The notes under the pieces: generated by a model
Told to the model about the DNA's origin: nothing
The model's input: the letters and a program-made list of their open reading frames with translations, nothing else
The model's database searches: none
Shown here: positions 25,824 to 34,351 of the stretch, one piece after another
Numbering within the stretch: the stretch's first letter is position 1
Layout of the letters: each line of letters begins with the position of its first letter
Position numbers and translations under genes: made by a program
Assembly (NCBI GenBank): GCA_016714565.1
Contig: JADKDM010000012.1
Location: 1 to 64,000 of the forward strand
From: Candidatus Villigracilis propinquus
GTDB lineage: Bacteria > Chloroflexota > Anaerolineae > Anaerolineales > Villigracilaceae
Length of the DNA: 64,000 bases
Direction of reading: 5' to 3'

Positions 25824-25842
25824 ATATCAAGAACCTCATCAA

Positions 25843-26247
25843 TTACACGCGTCGCTTTTTCGGAGGACGGCAGCCGTTGTGCGGTACTGGCGTAATATCT
25901 GAAATGGAGCGAACTTTCAAACCCATCGACTGTACAGCGCGGATGGCGTTTTCACGACCAGGTCCGGGACCTTTTACAAACAGGTCAACTTCCTGCAAGC
26001 CCAACTGCTGGGCGGCTTTTAAAGCCTGCTCGGCGGCAAGACGGGCAGCGAAGGGTGTGCTTTTGCGGGAACCCTTGAAGCCAGCAGAACCAGCCGAACC
26101 CCAAGCAACTGTGTTGCCCTCGGTATCTGTAACAGTTACGATGGTATTATTAAATGAAGCGAAGACATGCACCTGTCCGGAGGACAGGGTACGCTTCCCT
26201 TTTTTCGCGCCAGCGGCGCGGCGGGTGGAACGAACACTCTGAGCCAT
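25843..26247 (-). CDS. rpsK: 30S ribosomal protein uS11
   Basis: 134 residues with VHVFASFNNTIVTVTDTEGN, GSRKSTPFAARLAAEQA, VKGPGPGRENAIRAVQSMG and the terminal TPVPHNGCRPPKKRRV. Standard length and place between rpsM and rpsD. Confidence 0.98.
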   Translation of the reverse strand: MAQSVRSTRRAAGAKKGKRTLSSGQVHVFASFNNTIVTVTDTEGNTVAWGSAGSAGFKGSRKSTPFAARLAAEQALKAAQQLGLQEVDLFVKGPGPGRENAIRAVQSMGLKVRSISDITPVPHNGCRPPKKRRV

Positions 26248-26273
26248 TTTTTATGTATACCTTTCGGACAGGA

Positions 26274-26660
26274 TTACTTCTTGGCGCCCTTGCGACGACC
26301 ACGACCGGCAACCGTTTTCTTGGTGCCTTTTCGAGTGCGCGCATTTGTCTTTGTGCGCTGTCCACGGACGGGCAGGTTGCGGCGATGGCGCAAGCCACGA
26401 TAGGAGCCGATTTCGATCAGGCGCTTGATGTTCATTTGAACTTCGCGGCGCAGATCACCTTCAACTTTGAAATTCTTCGAAATAACTTCGCGAATGGCGG
26501 AAACTTCCGCTTCGCTTAAATCCTTGATACGCGTATCAGGATTGATTTTGGTTTGAGCCAAAATCTTCTGAGCGCGGGTTGGGCCAATACCAAAGAGGTA
26601 GGTCAGTCCAACTTCAACCCGCTTATTGCGGGGCAGATCAACACCTTCAATTCTCGCCAT
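26274..26660 (-). CDS. rpsM: 30S ribosomal protein uS13
   Basis: 128 residues with ARIEGVDLPRNKRVEVGLTY, GIGPTRAQKIL, GSYRGLRHRRNLPVRGQRTK and a basic tail. Contacts the large subunit and P-site tRNA. It follows rpmJ by 11 bases. Confidence 0.98.
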   Translation of the reverse strand: MARIEGVDLPRNKRVEVGLTYLFGIGPTRAQKILAQTKINPDTRIKDLSEAEVSAIREVISKNFKVEGDLRREVQMNIKRLIEIGSYRGLRHRRNLPVRGQRTKTNARTRKGTKKTVAGRGRRKGAKK

Positions 26661-26671
26661 AGGTCACCACA

Positions 26672-26785
26672 CTACCCCTGTCTTTGTTTATGTTTTGGAT
26701 TTTCGCAAATGATAAAGATAATACCCTTGCGCCGAACGATACGGCACTTGGCACAACGCTTGCGAATGGAGGGCGAAACTTTCAT
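26672..26785 (-). CDS. rpmJ: 50S ribosomal protein bL36, 37 aa
   Basis: A 37-codon frame beginning MKVSPSIRKRCAKCRIVRRK and ending NPKHKQRQG. The CxxC...C...H zinc ligands are present (C+ form). AGGAG lies 6 bases upstream of the ATG. infA, which usually precedes it, is not here; a promoter lies in the gap to map instead. Confidence 0.95.
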   Translation of the reverse strand: MKVSPSIRKRCAKCRIVRRKGIIFIICENPKHKQRQG

Positions 26786-26834
26786 AAAAAATCTCCTAAT
26801 AACTTACGGATGTCTTTTGACAGCCAAACATCTG

Positions 26835-26863
26835 ATTATACTGGTTGTTTTACAAATCGTCCA
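26835..26863 (-). promoter_or_regulatory. Candidate promoter of the rpmJ-rpsM-rpsK-rpsD-rpoA-rplQ unit
   Basis: On the minus strand TGGACG (26858-26863) and TATAAT (26835-26840) are spaced by 17 bases, in the 101-base gap where infA would normally be. Confidence 0.55.
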
Positions 26864-26886
26864 TACTAAACGGTTGTCTTTGATGG

Positions 26887-27657
26887 TCACAAGACAGTCA
26901 GGATGAGGGGGGCTCCTTCGGTGACGGCAACTGTATGTTCAAAGTGCGCCGTCAAAGACCCATCAGCAGATACAACCGTCCACTTGTCGGGCAGGACACG
27001 AGTTTCATACGTCCCTATAAGTACCATTGGTTCGATTGCAATGGTTACGCCCGGACGGAGCAACATTCCGGTTCCCGCTACGCCGATATTTGGCACCTGC
27101 GGACCTTCATGCATTTCCTTCCCGACTCCGTGTCCGGTATATTCACGGGTCACATGTAAACCACGGCTTTCGACATAATGTTGAATCGCCGCCGAGACAT
27201 CACCTGTGCGTTTGCCTTTGCGCATGTTTTCAATTCCTGCATACAAAGCGCCTTCGGTGACCTCAAGCAGTTTCGTCGCTTCGGGAGATATCTCCCCTAC
27301 TCCGGCAGTGAAAGCGGAGTCGCCAACGTAACCTTCAAAGGTGGTTCCGCAGTCTATTGAGACAATATCCCCTTCCTTCAGCTTTCGCTTGGGGTGGGGA
27401 ACTCCATGCACCATCTCATCATTGATACAAACGGTAATGGATGCGGGATACGGAGGACGTCCATAGCCTTTGAATGGCGATACACATCCATGTGACTTCA
27501 GCACTTCCTCAGCAGCCGCGTTGAGGTCCGCCGTTGTCACACCAGGTTGTAAAAGTTCTCTTACTCTTGCCAGAACAGTAGCATTTATGCGTCCCGCTTC
27601 CCTCATGGTTGTAAGTTCCGCAGGGGTTTTGATATTGACCTGGCGCTCCAAACTCAT
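26887..27657 (-). CDS. map: Type I methionine aminopeptidase, 256 aa
   Basis: Removes the initiator methionine from new proteins. The five metal ligands are in SIDCGTTFEGYVGDSAF (two Asp), GHGVGKEMHEGP (His), IAIEPM (Glu) and FEHTVAVTE (Glu). The N-terminal pattern I(K)TPAELTTMREAGRINA is typical of the short type Ia form. Placed after adk in the spc cluster. Confidence 0.97.
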   Translation of the reverse strand: MSLERQVNIKTPAELTTMREAGRINATVLARVRELLQPGVTTADLNAAAEEVLKSHGCVSPFKGYGRPPYPASITVCINDEMVHGVPHPKRKLKEGDIVSIDCGTTFEGYVGDSAFTAGVGEISPEATKLLEVTEGALYAGIENMRKGKRTGDVSAAIQHYVESRGLHVTREYTGHGVGKEMHEGPQVPNIGVAGTGMLLRPGVTIAIEPMVLIGTYETRVLPDKWTVVSADGSLTAHFEHTVAVTEGAPLILTVL

Positions 27658-27709
27658 TTTTTCAACCTACTTTTCAACAGAGCATATCATTCGCTCTGCA
27701 TACTCACAA

Positions 27710-28360
27710 TTATTTTTTCAAAGCAGAGAGCAAGACCTTGGTTACCTGCTCCACCGGCTGCGCTCCATCAATTTCGAGGAGTTTGCCTAATTTTCTGTAG
27801 TACTCAACCAGAGGCATGGTCTGTTCGAGATAAACTCGAATTCGCTTTGTGACCGTTTCAACTGTATCATCGTCTCGCTGATACAGTTCCGATCCGTCAA
27901 AATCACAAATACCTGTCTTTTGTGGTGGGCTGAATTTCTCGTGATAGATGTGCCCGTGATCGCGGCAGGTCCAACGCCCGCCTGTACGCTCAACGAGAAC
28001 AGTCTCAGCAGCAGTAATGTAAGGAACTGCATTGACTTCGCCGCCAAATTCAGCCAGCATCTTCTCAAGAGCATCTGCCTGCGTTGGGGTACGGGGAAAT
28101 CCGTCGAGTATCACACCAGCTTCACAGTCCGGACGGGAGATGCGATCTCGAATCATACTGATCGTCACGCCATCCGGTACAAGTTCACCTTTATCCATAA
28201 AGGATTTGGCTAACTTTCCAAGCTCTGTTTGATTTTTAATGTTCTCGCGAAAGAGGTCTCCAGAGGAAACATGAGCGAGTTTCGTTTTTTCGGCCAAAAT
28301 TTCAGCCTGGGTTCCTTTACCTACGCCGGGAGGACCGAGCAGGACAATAAAGGTCACCAT
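27710..28360 (-). CDS. adk: Adenylate kinase, 216 aa
   Basis: Interconverts ATP + AMP and 2 ADP. P-loop GPPGVGKGT, AMP site SSGDLFRENI, DGFPRTPTQADAL and a long LID. In the LID the zinc-ligand positions read C...H (CRDHG) and C...D (CDFDG) instead of four cysteines; a C-H-C-D or partly lost zinc site is likely. Placed between secY and map as usual. Confidence 0.97.
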   Translation of the reverse strand: MVTFIVLLGPPGVGKGTQAEILAEKTKLAHVSSGDLFRENIKNQTELGKLAKSFMDKGELVPDGVTISMIRDRISRPDCEAGVILDGFPRTPTQADALEKMLAEFGGEVNAVPYITAAETVLVERTGGRWTCRDHGHIYHEKFSPPQKTGICDFDGSELYQRDDDTVETVTKRIRVYLEQTMPLVEYYRKLGKLLEIDGAQPVEQVTKVLLSALKK

Positions 28361-28369
28361 GGTCCCTCC

Positions 28370-29749
28370 TTAGCGGACGAGCAGCGAATCTTGATACCCG
28401 TGAAGTTTTAATTCGGCATCAATATTTTGGAAGGTGTCACGCACCACGCCGACCACAATGAGCAAGCCGGATGATGAGACAAGGAATATACCAGTCTGAG
28501 AACTTGCAGCAGAAAGGTTGAGTGCGCTCAATAACAACCCAAGGAGAAATGGCATGATTGCCACAACGCCGAGGAACAAAGCACCGACAAGGGTAATGCG
28601 TCGCTGCACGGTACTCAAATATTTTTGGGTGGGAGCGCCTGTGTGAACACCTGGGACAGTTGCTCCAACTTTCTTCAGGTTGTCACCATAGTTCTGTTGG
28701 TCAAACAAGACCGAGGTGTAAAAGAAGGTGAAGATGACCACCATGAAAAAGTAGATCGTCCAGTAACCCCAGTTGCTTGTACCCGTAGCACCGAAGAAGC
28801 TTTGAATCCCTGCAAAGAAATTGGCAACAGCCTGGTTTTCGCTTTGGGTGAAATAACTCGCCAAAATTGTGGGAAATTGTAAAATAGCGCTCGCGAAAAT
28901 CAAAGGGATCATGCCGGAGAGGTTTACCATCAATGGCAGAGTGCCTTTGACGGGCATGGACATACGGCTCCCCATTCGGCGGCCCGGGTACATTACCGGA
29001 ACGTTGCGGCGTCCCTGCTGGACATAGACGATAGCGAAAACCGTCAAAACTATGATCACTAGGGTCAGGAGGAGCATTACTATGCGCGTTTCTTGGTCTG
29101 CAAGCAACGACGCAAGGTTAGCTGGCAATTGTGAAACGATTCCCGCAAAGATAATCAAGGAAAGTCCCTGTCCTCGAATGCCGTATTCTGAGATCAACTC
29201 ACCAAGCCAGATGGCAAACATGGTTCCGGCAGTCATAGCAATCAAAACCGTGGTGGATTGCAGCCATGTATCTGCCTTAAACCCAAATGGAAGAATTGCC
29301 TGGCCAAGTGCCTGAATTGACAAGGAATTGAAAATGTTAATCTGGCCGATGGCAGAGAGAGCAGCCATTGGTACAGCAAGATAGTAGGTCCACTTTTCCT
29401 GCCAGCGGCGTGCTTCCCGTGGATCTTCCTGCATTCTGCGCTGCAGAGATGGGATGATCGGAATCAGCAATTGCAAAATGATCTGGGCGGTGATGTAAGG
29501 ATACACACCCATTGATAACAATGAGAAGTTGGAGACGGTGCCTCCGGAGAGCATATCCAGAAAACCGAAAAAGCCTCCGCTGCCCACTGCCGATGCGCGG
29601 AACGCCGCGAGAACCTCGAAATTAACACCGGGAGCGGGGACGTTCGCCGCAAGTCTATACAATGCCAGAATAGCGAATGTAATCAGCAGTTTGCGGCGGA
29701 TATCTTCCGACTTCCAGAGGTAACGCCAGCCTGAAAAGGTGGTCTTCAT
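28370..29749 (-). CDS. secY: Preprotein translocase subunit SecY, 459 aa
   Basis: The channel subunit of the Sec translocon, with ten predicted membrane helices. Seen: the N-terminal RRKLLITFAILALYRLAANVPAPG, the plug-region FFGFLDMLSGG and FSLLSMGVYPYITAQIILQLL, the cytosolic loop QQGRRNVPVMYPGRRMGSR, and the terminal helix region SGLLIVVGVVRDTFQNIDAEL. Last of the spc-type genes before adk-map. Confidence 0.97.
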   Translation of the reverse strand: MKTTFSGWRYLWKSEDIRRKLLITFAILALYRLAANVPAPGVNFEVLAAFRASAVGSGGFFGFLDMLSGGTVSNFSLLSMGVYPYITAQIILQLLIPIIPSLQRRMQEDPREARRWQEKWTYYLAVPMAALSAIGQINIFNSLSIQALGQAILPFGFKADTWLQSTTVLIAMTAGTMFAIWLGELISEYGIRGQGLSLIIFAGIVSQLPANLASLLADQETRIVMLLLTLVIIVLTVFAIVYVQQGRRNVPVMYPGRRMGSRMSMPVKGTLPLMVNLSGMIPLIFASAILQFPTILASYFTQSENQAVANFFAGIQSFFGATGTSNWGYWTIYFFMVVIFTFFYTSVLFDQQNYGDNLKKVGATVPGVHTGAPTQKYLSTVQRRITLVGALFLGVVAIMPFLLGLLLSALNLSAASSQTGIFLVSSSGLLIVVGVVRDTFQNIDAELKLHGYQDSLLVR

Positions 29750-29771
29750 GCAAAGTATCCTTTGGTAACGG

Positions 29772-30227
29772 TTAGGCGATCACTTCAACAGTGCCGCCAG
29801 CCTTTTCGATCTTGGCTTTGGCGCCTGCACTGATGCGATGTACGCGAATCTTGAGGGCGACGGAAATCTCTCCGCGACCAAGAACAACTGTCGGGTTGCG
29901 TGAATCGCGAAGGAGATGAGCCTTTTCGAGGGCTTCCGGTGTCACTTCTTCATTCGCCTTGAAAGCCTGTGAGAGCTGATCAAGGTTTACTTCATTGTAG
30001 AAAATCTGGTTTGGGGGAGTAAATCCTTCACCACGAATGAACGGCAAACGGCGGAAGAACGGCAGGTTACCGCCCTGTCGATAGGCATGACCGCCTTCGC
30101 CGGAACGAGCACCTGCGCCCTTGGTACCGCGACCAGCAGTCTTGCCCTGCCCTGCTGAGATGCCGCGTCCAACGCGTTTTCTATTCTTTTTTGACCCAAC
30201 ATTGGGTACGAGATCGTGTAGTTTCAT
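29772..30227 (-). CDS. rplO: 50S ribosomal protein uL15
   Basis: 151 residues: MKLHDLVPNVGSKKNRKRVG, GISAGQGKTAGRGTKGAGARSG-type glycine-rich loop, FEGGQ-equivalent RQGGNLPFFRRLP and a C-terminal VHRISAGAKAKIEKAGGTVEV. Standard spc position before secY. Confidence 0.97.
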   Translation of the reverse strand: MKLHDLVPNVGSKKNRKRVGRGISAGQGKTAGRGTKGAGARSGEGGHAYRQGGNLPFFRRLPFIRGEGFTPPNQIFYNEVNLDQLSQAFKANEEVTPEALEKAHLLRDSRNPTVVLGRGEISVALKIRVHRISAGAKAKIEKAGGTVEVIA

Positions 30228-30238
30228 AATTTAATTAC

Positions 30239-30436
30239 CTACTCTTCGATCTTGAGCAAATGGATAATCTTGTTCAACATACCGCGCAATGCGGGAGTAT
30301 CCTTGTGCTCAACAGTTTGATGTAATCGGCGCAAGCCAAGCGCTTTGACGGTGGCCTTTTGGTCTTTGGGAAACCCAATGTCGCTCTTGACCCAGGTCAC
30401 GCGCAGAGTTTTGCCGGTAGTTTCTTTCTTAGGCAT
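30239..30436 (-). CDS. rpmD: 50S ribosomal protein uL30, 65 aa
   Basis: 65 residues, MPKKETTGKTLRVTWVKSDIG then RRLHQTVEHKDTPALRGMLNKIIHLLKI. The ATG at 30436 lies inside the 3' end of rpsE (8-base overlap); a longer frame running back into rpsE is not real. GGAGG lies just upstream, within the rpsE coding end. Confidence 0.95.
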   Translation of the reverse strand: MPKKETTGKTLRVTWVKSDIGFPKDQKATVKALGLRRLHQTVEHKDTPALRGMLNKIIHLLKIEE

Positions 30437-30977
30437 GTTGCTTCCTCCGTTCCCAGAATGGGAGCAGTTCGTCAGCGCGTTTGCCACGGCGCGCGGCTTC
30501 AAGAGCCGGTGAGCGCAAGCCATCCAGCGCATCAAAGGTTGCCATCACGACGTTGAGAACATTCGCGCTGCCCATGGACTTGGTAAGGATGTCGCGCACT
30601 CCAGCTACTTCCAATACAGCGCGGACACCACCGGCGGCGATTACGCCCGTACCAACGGAAGCAGGCTTGAGGAACACTCTTGCGCCAGCAACTTTACCCA
30701 AAGATTCATGAGGAATAGTGGTACCGGCCATGTTTACTACACGCAAATCTTTACGGGCGCGCTCAGATGCTTTGCGCATCGCATCAGGAACAGCATTGGC
30801 TTTGCCAACACCCATCCCAATGGTGCCCTTCTTATCTCCAACAACAACAGTCACGCGGAAGCGGAAGCGGCGACCACCCTTCACCACTTTGGCAACACGG
30901 GCAATTTCGATCACCCGCTCTTCAAAGGCGTCCTGCGTTTCATACTGTTGCTTGTCATTAAATTGATTATCTGCCAT
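30429..30977 (-). CDS. rpsE: 30S ribosomal protein uS5
   Basis: 182 residues with the dsRNA-like motif VIEIARVAKVVKGGRRFRFRV, VGDKKGTIGMGVGKANAVPDA, TIPHESLGKVAGARVFLKPA and GVRAVLEVAGVRDI. Contributes to decoding fidelity. Start at 30977 (MADNQF) is chosen because GGAG lies 5-8 bases before it; an ATG four codons upstream overlaps that site. Confidence 0.96.
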   Translation of the reverse strand: MADNQFNDKQQYETQDAFEERVIEIARVAKVVKGGRRFRFRVTVVVGDKKGTIGMGVGKANAVPDAMRKASERARKDLRVVNMAGTTIPHESLGKVAGARVFLKPASVGTGVIAAGGVRAVLEVAGVRDILTKSMGSANVLNVVMATFDALDGLRSPALEAARRGKRADELLPFWERRKQHA

Positions 30978-30992
30978 ATCTTTCTCCATGTA

Positions 30993-31013
30993 GTAACGGA
31001 CTTAGTCCGTTAC
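30993..31013. repeat. Palindrome in the rplR-rpsE gap
   Basis: Arms GTAACGGAC and GTCCGTTAC enclose TTA. It is an unusual intrusion of a REP-like palindrome into the spc operon, which otherwise has very short gaps. It could also help processing of the long mRNA. Confidence 0.6.
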
Positions 31014-31021
31014 GGAACATT

Positions 31022-31387
31022 TTAGAATTGCAAGCCGCCTTCGCGCGCGCCATCAGCCAAAGCCTTGACCCGCCCGACGTAACGAAAACCACCACGATCA
31101 AACACAACAGAGGAAATGCCCTGAGACTTGGCGCGTTCTGCAACGGCCTTGCCAATCGCTTTCGCCTGTTCGATCTTCTTCAGACCTTTCATTTTTTCGC
31201 GCAGGTCCTTGTCAATCGTGGAGGCGGAAACTAGAGTGTTTCCCTGAACATCATCGATGATCTGGGCATAAATACCGCTGAGACTCTTGAATACATTCAA
31301 GCGAGGTCGAGCCGGAGTGCCGGAAACATGCTTGCGAACACGCGTATGGCGGCGCTCACGAGCGAGGGAACGATTCTTAATAGCCAT
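31022..31387 (-). CDS. rplR: 50S ribosomal protein uL18
   Basis: 121 residues: RRHTRVRKHVSGTPARPRLNVFKS, YAQIIDDVQGNTLVSAST, and FDRGGFRYVGRVKALADGAREGGLQF. Binds 5S rRNA. Confidence 0.97.
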   Translation of the reverse strand: MAIKNRSLARERRHTRVRKHVSGTPARPRLNVFKSLSGIYAQIIDDVQGNTLVSASTIDKDLREKMKGLKKIEQAKAIGKAVAERAKSQGISSVVFDRGGFRYVGRVKALADGAREGGLQF

Positions 31388-31390
31388 GGA

Positions 31391-31939
31391 TTACTTGGCT
31401 CCTTTTCCGGCCTTGCCAGCTTTGCGACGAACACGCTCGCCCTGATAACGAATGCCTTTGCCATGATATGGTTCCGGCGGACGAACCTTGCGAACATTCG
31501 CGGCGATCTGACCGACCAGTTCTTTATCGAAGCCCAACACCTTGATCTGGCGGGTCTTCGCATCTGTTTCAAATGACACACCAGCGGGCGGATCCATCTT
31601 GACCGGGTGTGAATAACCAACAAACAGGGCGAGTTTCTTTCCATCCATTTCGGCGCGGTACCCCACACCTTCCACTTCCAGAACCACTACAAAACCCTTG
31701 CTAACGCCATGGATCATATTCGCAAGCACAGCGCGTGTAGTTCCATGTAAAGCACGCTCCGCAGGATCCTCGGAATTGCGAGTGATATTCAACTGATTGT
31801 TTTCCATCTTGATACCAATCGATTTGGAAAATTCACGTTGCAATTCACCTTTCGGACCCTTGACGCGAACATTGGAGCCATTCAGCTCCACTTGCACGCC
31901 ACCGGGAATATCTACAGGTAAACGACCAATGCGAGACAT
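31391..31939 (-). CDS. rplF: 50S ribosomal protein uL6
   Basis: 182 residues: MSRIGRLPVDIPGGVQVEL, VKGPKGEL, MIHGVSKGFVVVLEVEGVGYR and the C-terminal VRPPEPYHGKGIRYQGERV. The start is MSRIGR at 31939; 15 extra upstream codons lie in the rpsH end and are discarded. Confidence 0.97.
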   Translation of the reverse strand: MSRIGRLPVDIPGGVQVELNGSNVRVKGPKGELQREFSKSIGIKMENNQLNITRNSEDPAERALHGTTRAVLANMIHGVSKGFVVVLEVEGVGYRAEMDGKKLALFVGYSHPVKMDPPAGVSFETDAKTRQIKVLGFDKELVGQIAANVRKVRPPEPYHGKGIRYQGERVRRKAGKAGKGAK

Positions 31940-31952
31940 AGTAATAAACCTC

Positions 31953-32366
31953 CTACCATACCTTGCAGATGATCTCGCCGCCAACGCCCAACTGTCGAGC
32001 GCGTACGCCGGTCATAACACCCTTGGGGGTTGAGATAATGGCAACGCCAATACCTGAAAGCACCCACGGAATGTCCGTCTTCTTGGTGTAGATGCGGCGG
32101 CCGGGCTTGCTGACACGTTCCAGTCCGGTAATCACCGCGCGTCGCTGGCGACGTTCGCCAACATACTTAATCTTTACACGCAGGACTTTCTGTCCTTCGT
32201 GCTCACCATCGACCACTTCGAACCCTTCGACGAAACCTTCGTCTTTGAGGATCTTGGCGATCTCCACTTTAATCTTTGAGTTGGGCATTGCAACCTGAGC
32301 ATGGCCTGCCAGCACAGCATTGCGAATGCGAGTCAACATATCAGCGATCGGATCAGTAAATGACAT
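31953..32366 (-). CDS. rpsH: 30S ribosomal protein uS8
   Basis: 137 residues: MSFTDPIADMLTRIRNA, LKDEGFVEGFEVV, KPGRRIYTKKTDIPWVLSG and STPKGVMTGVRARQLGVGGE. A regulator of the spc operon in E. coli; no leader mimic was identified here. Confidence 0.97.
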   Translation of the reverse strand: MSFTDPIADMLTRIRNAVLAGHAQVAMPNSKIKVEIAKILKDEGFVEGFEVVDGEHEGQKVLRVKIKYVGERRQRRAVITGLERVSKPGRRIYTKKTDIPWVLSGIGVAIISTPKGVMTGVRARQLGVGGEIICKVW

Positions 32367-32385
32367 GATCTACCTCCACCTGGGG

Positions 32386-32568
32386 CTACCAGGACGCCTT
32401 TACGACGCCAGGGATTTTGCCCGTCAACGCCAGTTCACGGAAGCAAATGCGACATAGGCCGAAGCGGCGAATAAAGCCGCGAGGGCGTCCACAACGCTGA
32501 CAACGATTCCGTACTTGAACGGCATGTTTGCGGCGCAGCTCACGATATTGCATACATTTTTTTGCCAT
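32386..32568 (-). CDS. rpsN: 30S ribosomal protein uS14 type Z, 60 aa
   Basis: The short zinc-binding form: CQRCGRPRGFIRRFGLCRIC gives four Cys ligands, and the tail is GKIPGVVKASW. Lies between rplE and rpsH as usual. Confidence 0.97.
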   Translation of the reverse strand: MAKKCMQYRELRRKHAVQVRNRCQRCGRPRGFIRRFGLCRICFRELALTGKIPGVVKASW

Positions 32569-32571
32569 AGG

Positions 32572-33123
32572 TTAAGCATCCTTCTTGCTACTGAACGGCA
32601 TTCCGAGCAATTGCAATAATGCGCGTGCCTCATTATCATCTTGGGCAGAGGTCACAATGGTGATCTCCATGCCGCGCAATTTATCAATTTTGTCATACTC
32701 GATTTCAGGGAAAACCAACTGATCCTTGAGACCGAGGGTGTAATTTCCACGACCATCGAAAGAATTTGCTGATATACCGCGGAAGTCGCGTACACGAGGC
32801 AGGGCAATATTGACCAGGCGGTCATAAAAAGCCCACATACGAGGACCACGCAATGTGACTTTGGCGCCAATCAAACGGCCTTCGCGCAACTTGAAGTTCG
32901 CGATGCTCTTGCGGGCCTTGGTCTGCACCGGTTTCTGCGTGGTGATCTGCATCAAATCTGACGTGGCGGCATCGAGAGCTTTGGGGTTATCCATTGCCTC
33001 TCCGAGGCCGATGTTCACCACAATCTTCTCGATACGCGGAACCTGCATCACGTTCTTGAAGCCGAACGATTTGAACAGGGCCGGGGCCACTTCATTGTTA
33101 TAGAGTTCTTGCATTCTGTTCAT
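32572..33123 (-). CDS. rplE: 50S ribosomal protein uL5
   Basis: 183 residues: MQELYNNEVAPALFKSFGF, NVMQVPRIEKIVVNIGLGEA, TTQKPVQTKARKSIANFKLREG and the terminal ITIVTSAQDDNEARALLQLLGMPF. Binds 5S rRNA and P-site tRNA. An ATG three codons downstream is an alternative start. Confidence 0.97.
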   Translation of the reverse strand: MNRMQELYNNEVAPALFKSFGFKNVMQVPRIEKIVVNIGLGEAMDNPKALDAATSDLMQITTQKPVQTKARKSIANFKLREGRLIGAKVTLRGPRMWAFYDRLVNIALPRVRDFRGISANSFDGRGNYTLGLKDQLVFPEIEYDKIDKLRGMEITIVTSAQDDNEARALLQLLGMPFSSKKDA

Positions 33124-33141
33124 CTTTATTTACTCCACGGC

Positions 33142-33474
33142 CTAGTCAATCGTGGCCTCACAATTCTTGCAAACGCGGTGCGCGCCTTCATCGTCGCGCT
33201 GTACTGCGACGCGTGTGGGCTGGCTGCATTTTGGGCAGACGAGCATCACGTTTGAGATATTGATTGGCCCTTCAAACTGAATGCGACCCGGGTTAATGTT
33301 ACGGCCCTGCTGGGTCTGCACCTGTTTCTGATGTTTGGTGCGAATATTCACACCAGTTACAACCACGCGGCGATCATCCAAAATCACGTTGATAACCTCG
33401 CCTCGTTTGCCTTTGTCTTCGAGACGGCCGCTGATCACTTCCACTGTATCGCCTTTGCGAATCTTAACTTTCAT
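33142..33474 (-). CDS. rplX: 50S ribosomal protein uL24
   Basis: 110 residues with the KOW motif KIRKGDTVEVISGRLEDKGKRG and VNIRTKHQKQVQTQQGRN. An assembly initiator. A late CPKCSQP...CKNC zinc ribbon at the end is complete. Confidence 0.97.
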   Translation of the reverse strand: MKVKIRKGDTVEVISGRLEDKGKRGEVINVILDDRRVVVTGVNIRTKHQKQVQTQQGRNINPGRIQFEGPINISNVMLVCPKCSQPTRVAVQRDDEGAHRVCKNCEATID

Positions 33475-33483
33475 TCTTTGCTC

Positions 33484-33855
33484 CTACAGCACTTCCGGGG
33501 CAAGCGACACAATCTTCATGTAGCCCATGTCGCGCAATTCGCGCGCCACTGGTCCAAAGATACGTGTGCCCCTCGGGTTTTCGCCATCAGCATCCAGAAT
33601 GACCGCGGCGTTATCATCAAAGCGGATGTACGAACCATCTTCGCGGCGCCATTCCTTCGTACAGCGCACAATGACGGCTTTCACAACTTCACTTTTCTTC
33701 ACAGAACCTTGCGGCGCTGCTGCTTTTACAGTTGCGACCACAATATCACCAATGGATCCGTACTTGCGTCGGGAACCACCAAGCACATGAATAACGAGCA
33801 GTTCACGTGCGCCGGTGTTATCGGCAACTTTCAATCGAGACTCATGCTGAATCAT
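33484..33855 (-). CDS. rplN: 50S ribosomal protein uL14
   Basis: 123 residues: MIQHESRLKVADNTGARELL, GDIVVATVKAAAPQGSVKK and the terminal GTRIFGPVARELRDMGYMKI. Highly conserved and of standard length. Confidence 0.98.
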   Translation of the reverse strand: MIQHESRLKVADNTGARELLVIHVLGGSRRKYGSIGDIVVATVKAAAPQGSVKKSEVVKAVIVRCTKEWRREDGSYIRFDDNAAVILDADGENPRGTRIFGPVARELRDMGYMKIVSLAPEVL

Positions 33856-33858
33856 GGC

Positions 33859-34131
33859 TTATTCTCCTACACCCTGATCGGCAGTGCGTGTCTCGCGCTT
33901 CAACACGGACTCAACAGCCCAGCGTTTGTCGCGTGACAACGGGCGGGTTTCAACGATCTGAACCTCATCACCCATCTGACAGCCGATTTCGTCATGAGCC
34001 TTCACGCGCATGCTGGAAAACACCACCTTCTTATAAAGAGGGTGACGGAACTTGCGAGTGATCTCCACCACGACGGTTTTGGTCATTTTATTGCTGGTAA
34101 CCACACCAGTCATTCGACGGCGATTGTTCAT
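33859..34131 (-). CDS. rpsQ: 30S ribosomal protein uS17
   Basis: 90 residues: RRRMTGVVTSNKMTKTVVVEI, HPLYKKVVF, KAHDEIGCQMGDEVQIVETRPLS-type core (seen in two parts) and a short C-terminal tail. Overlaps the end of rpmC by 4 bases (ATGA). Confidence 0.97.
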   Translation of the reverse strand: MNNRRRMTGVVTSNKMTKTVVVEITRKFRHPLYKKVVFSSMRVKAHDEIGCQMGDEVQIVETRPLSRDKRWAVESVLKRETRTADQGVGE

Positions 34132-34349
34132 TTTGCACCTTCCACAACAGCGGCGCGCTCGGTCTCGCGCAGGATCGTTTCCATGCGAGCGATATCACGG
34201 CGCAAAATTGTCAGGCGACTCGAGTCAGTCAACTGACCCGTTACCTGCTGAAAGCGCAGTTTCATCATCTCATCACGTGCATCCGCTAATTTTGTGCGAG
34301 CTTCCTCCACACCCAATTTGCGAATTTCTTCCACTTTCATTGCCTTCAT
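34128..34349 (-). CDS. rpmC: 50S ribosomal protein uL29
   Basis: 73 residues, mostly two helices: MKVEEIRKLGVEEARTKLAD and LRFQQVTGQLTDSSRLTILR. ATG overlaps nothing upstream; its stop overlaps the rpsQ start. Confidence 0.96.
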   Translation of the reverse strand: MKAMKVEEIRKLGVEEARTKLADARDEMMKLRFQQVTGQLTDSSRLTILRRDIARMETILRETERAAVVEGAK

Positions 34350-34351
34350 AA

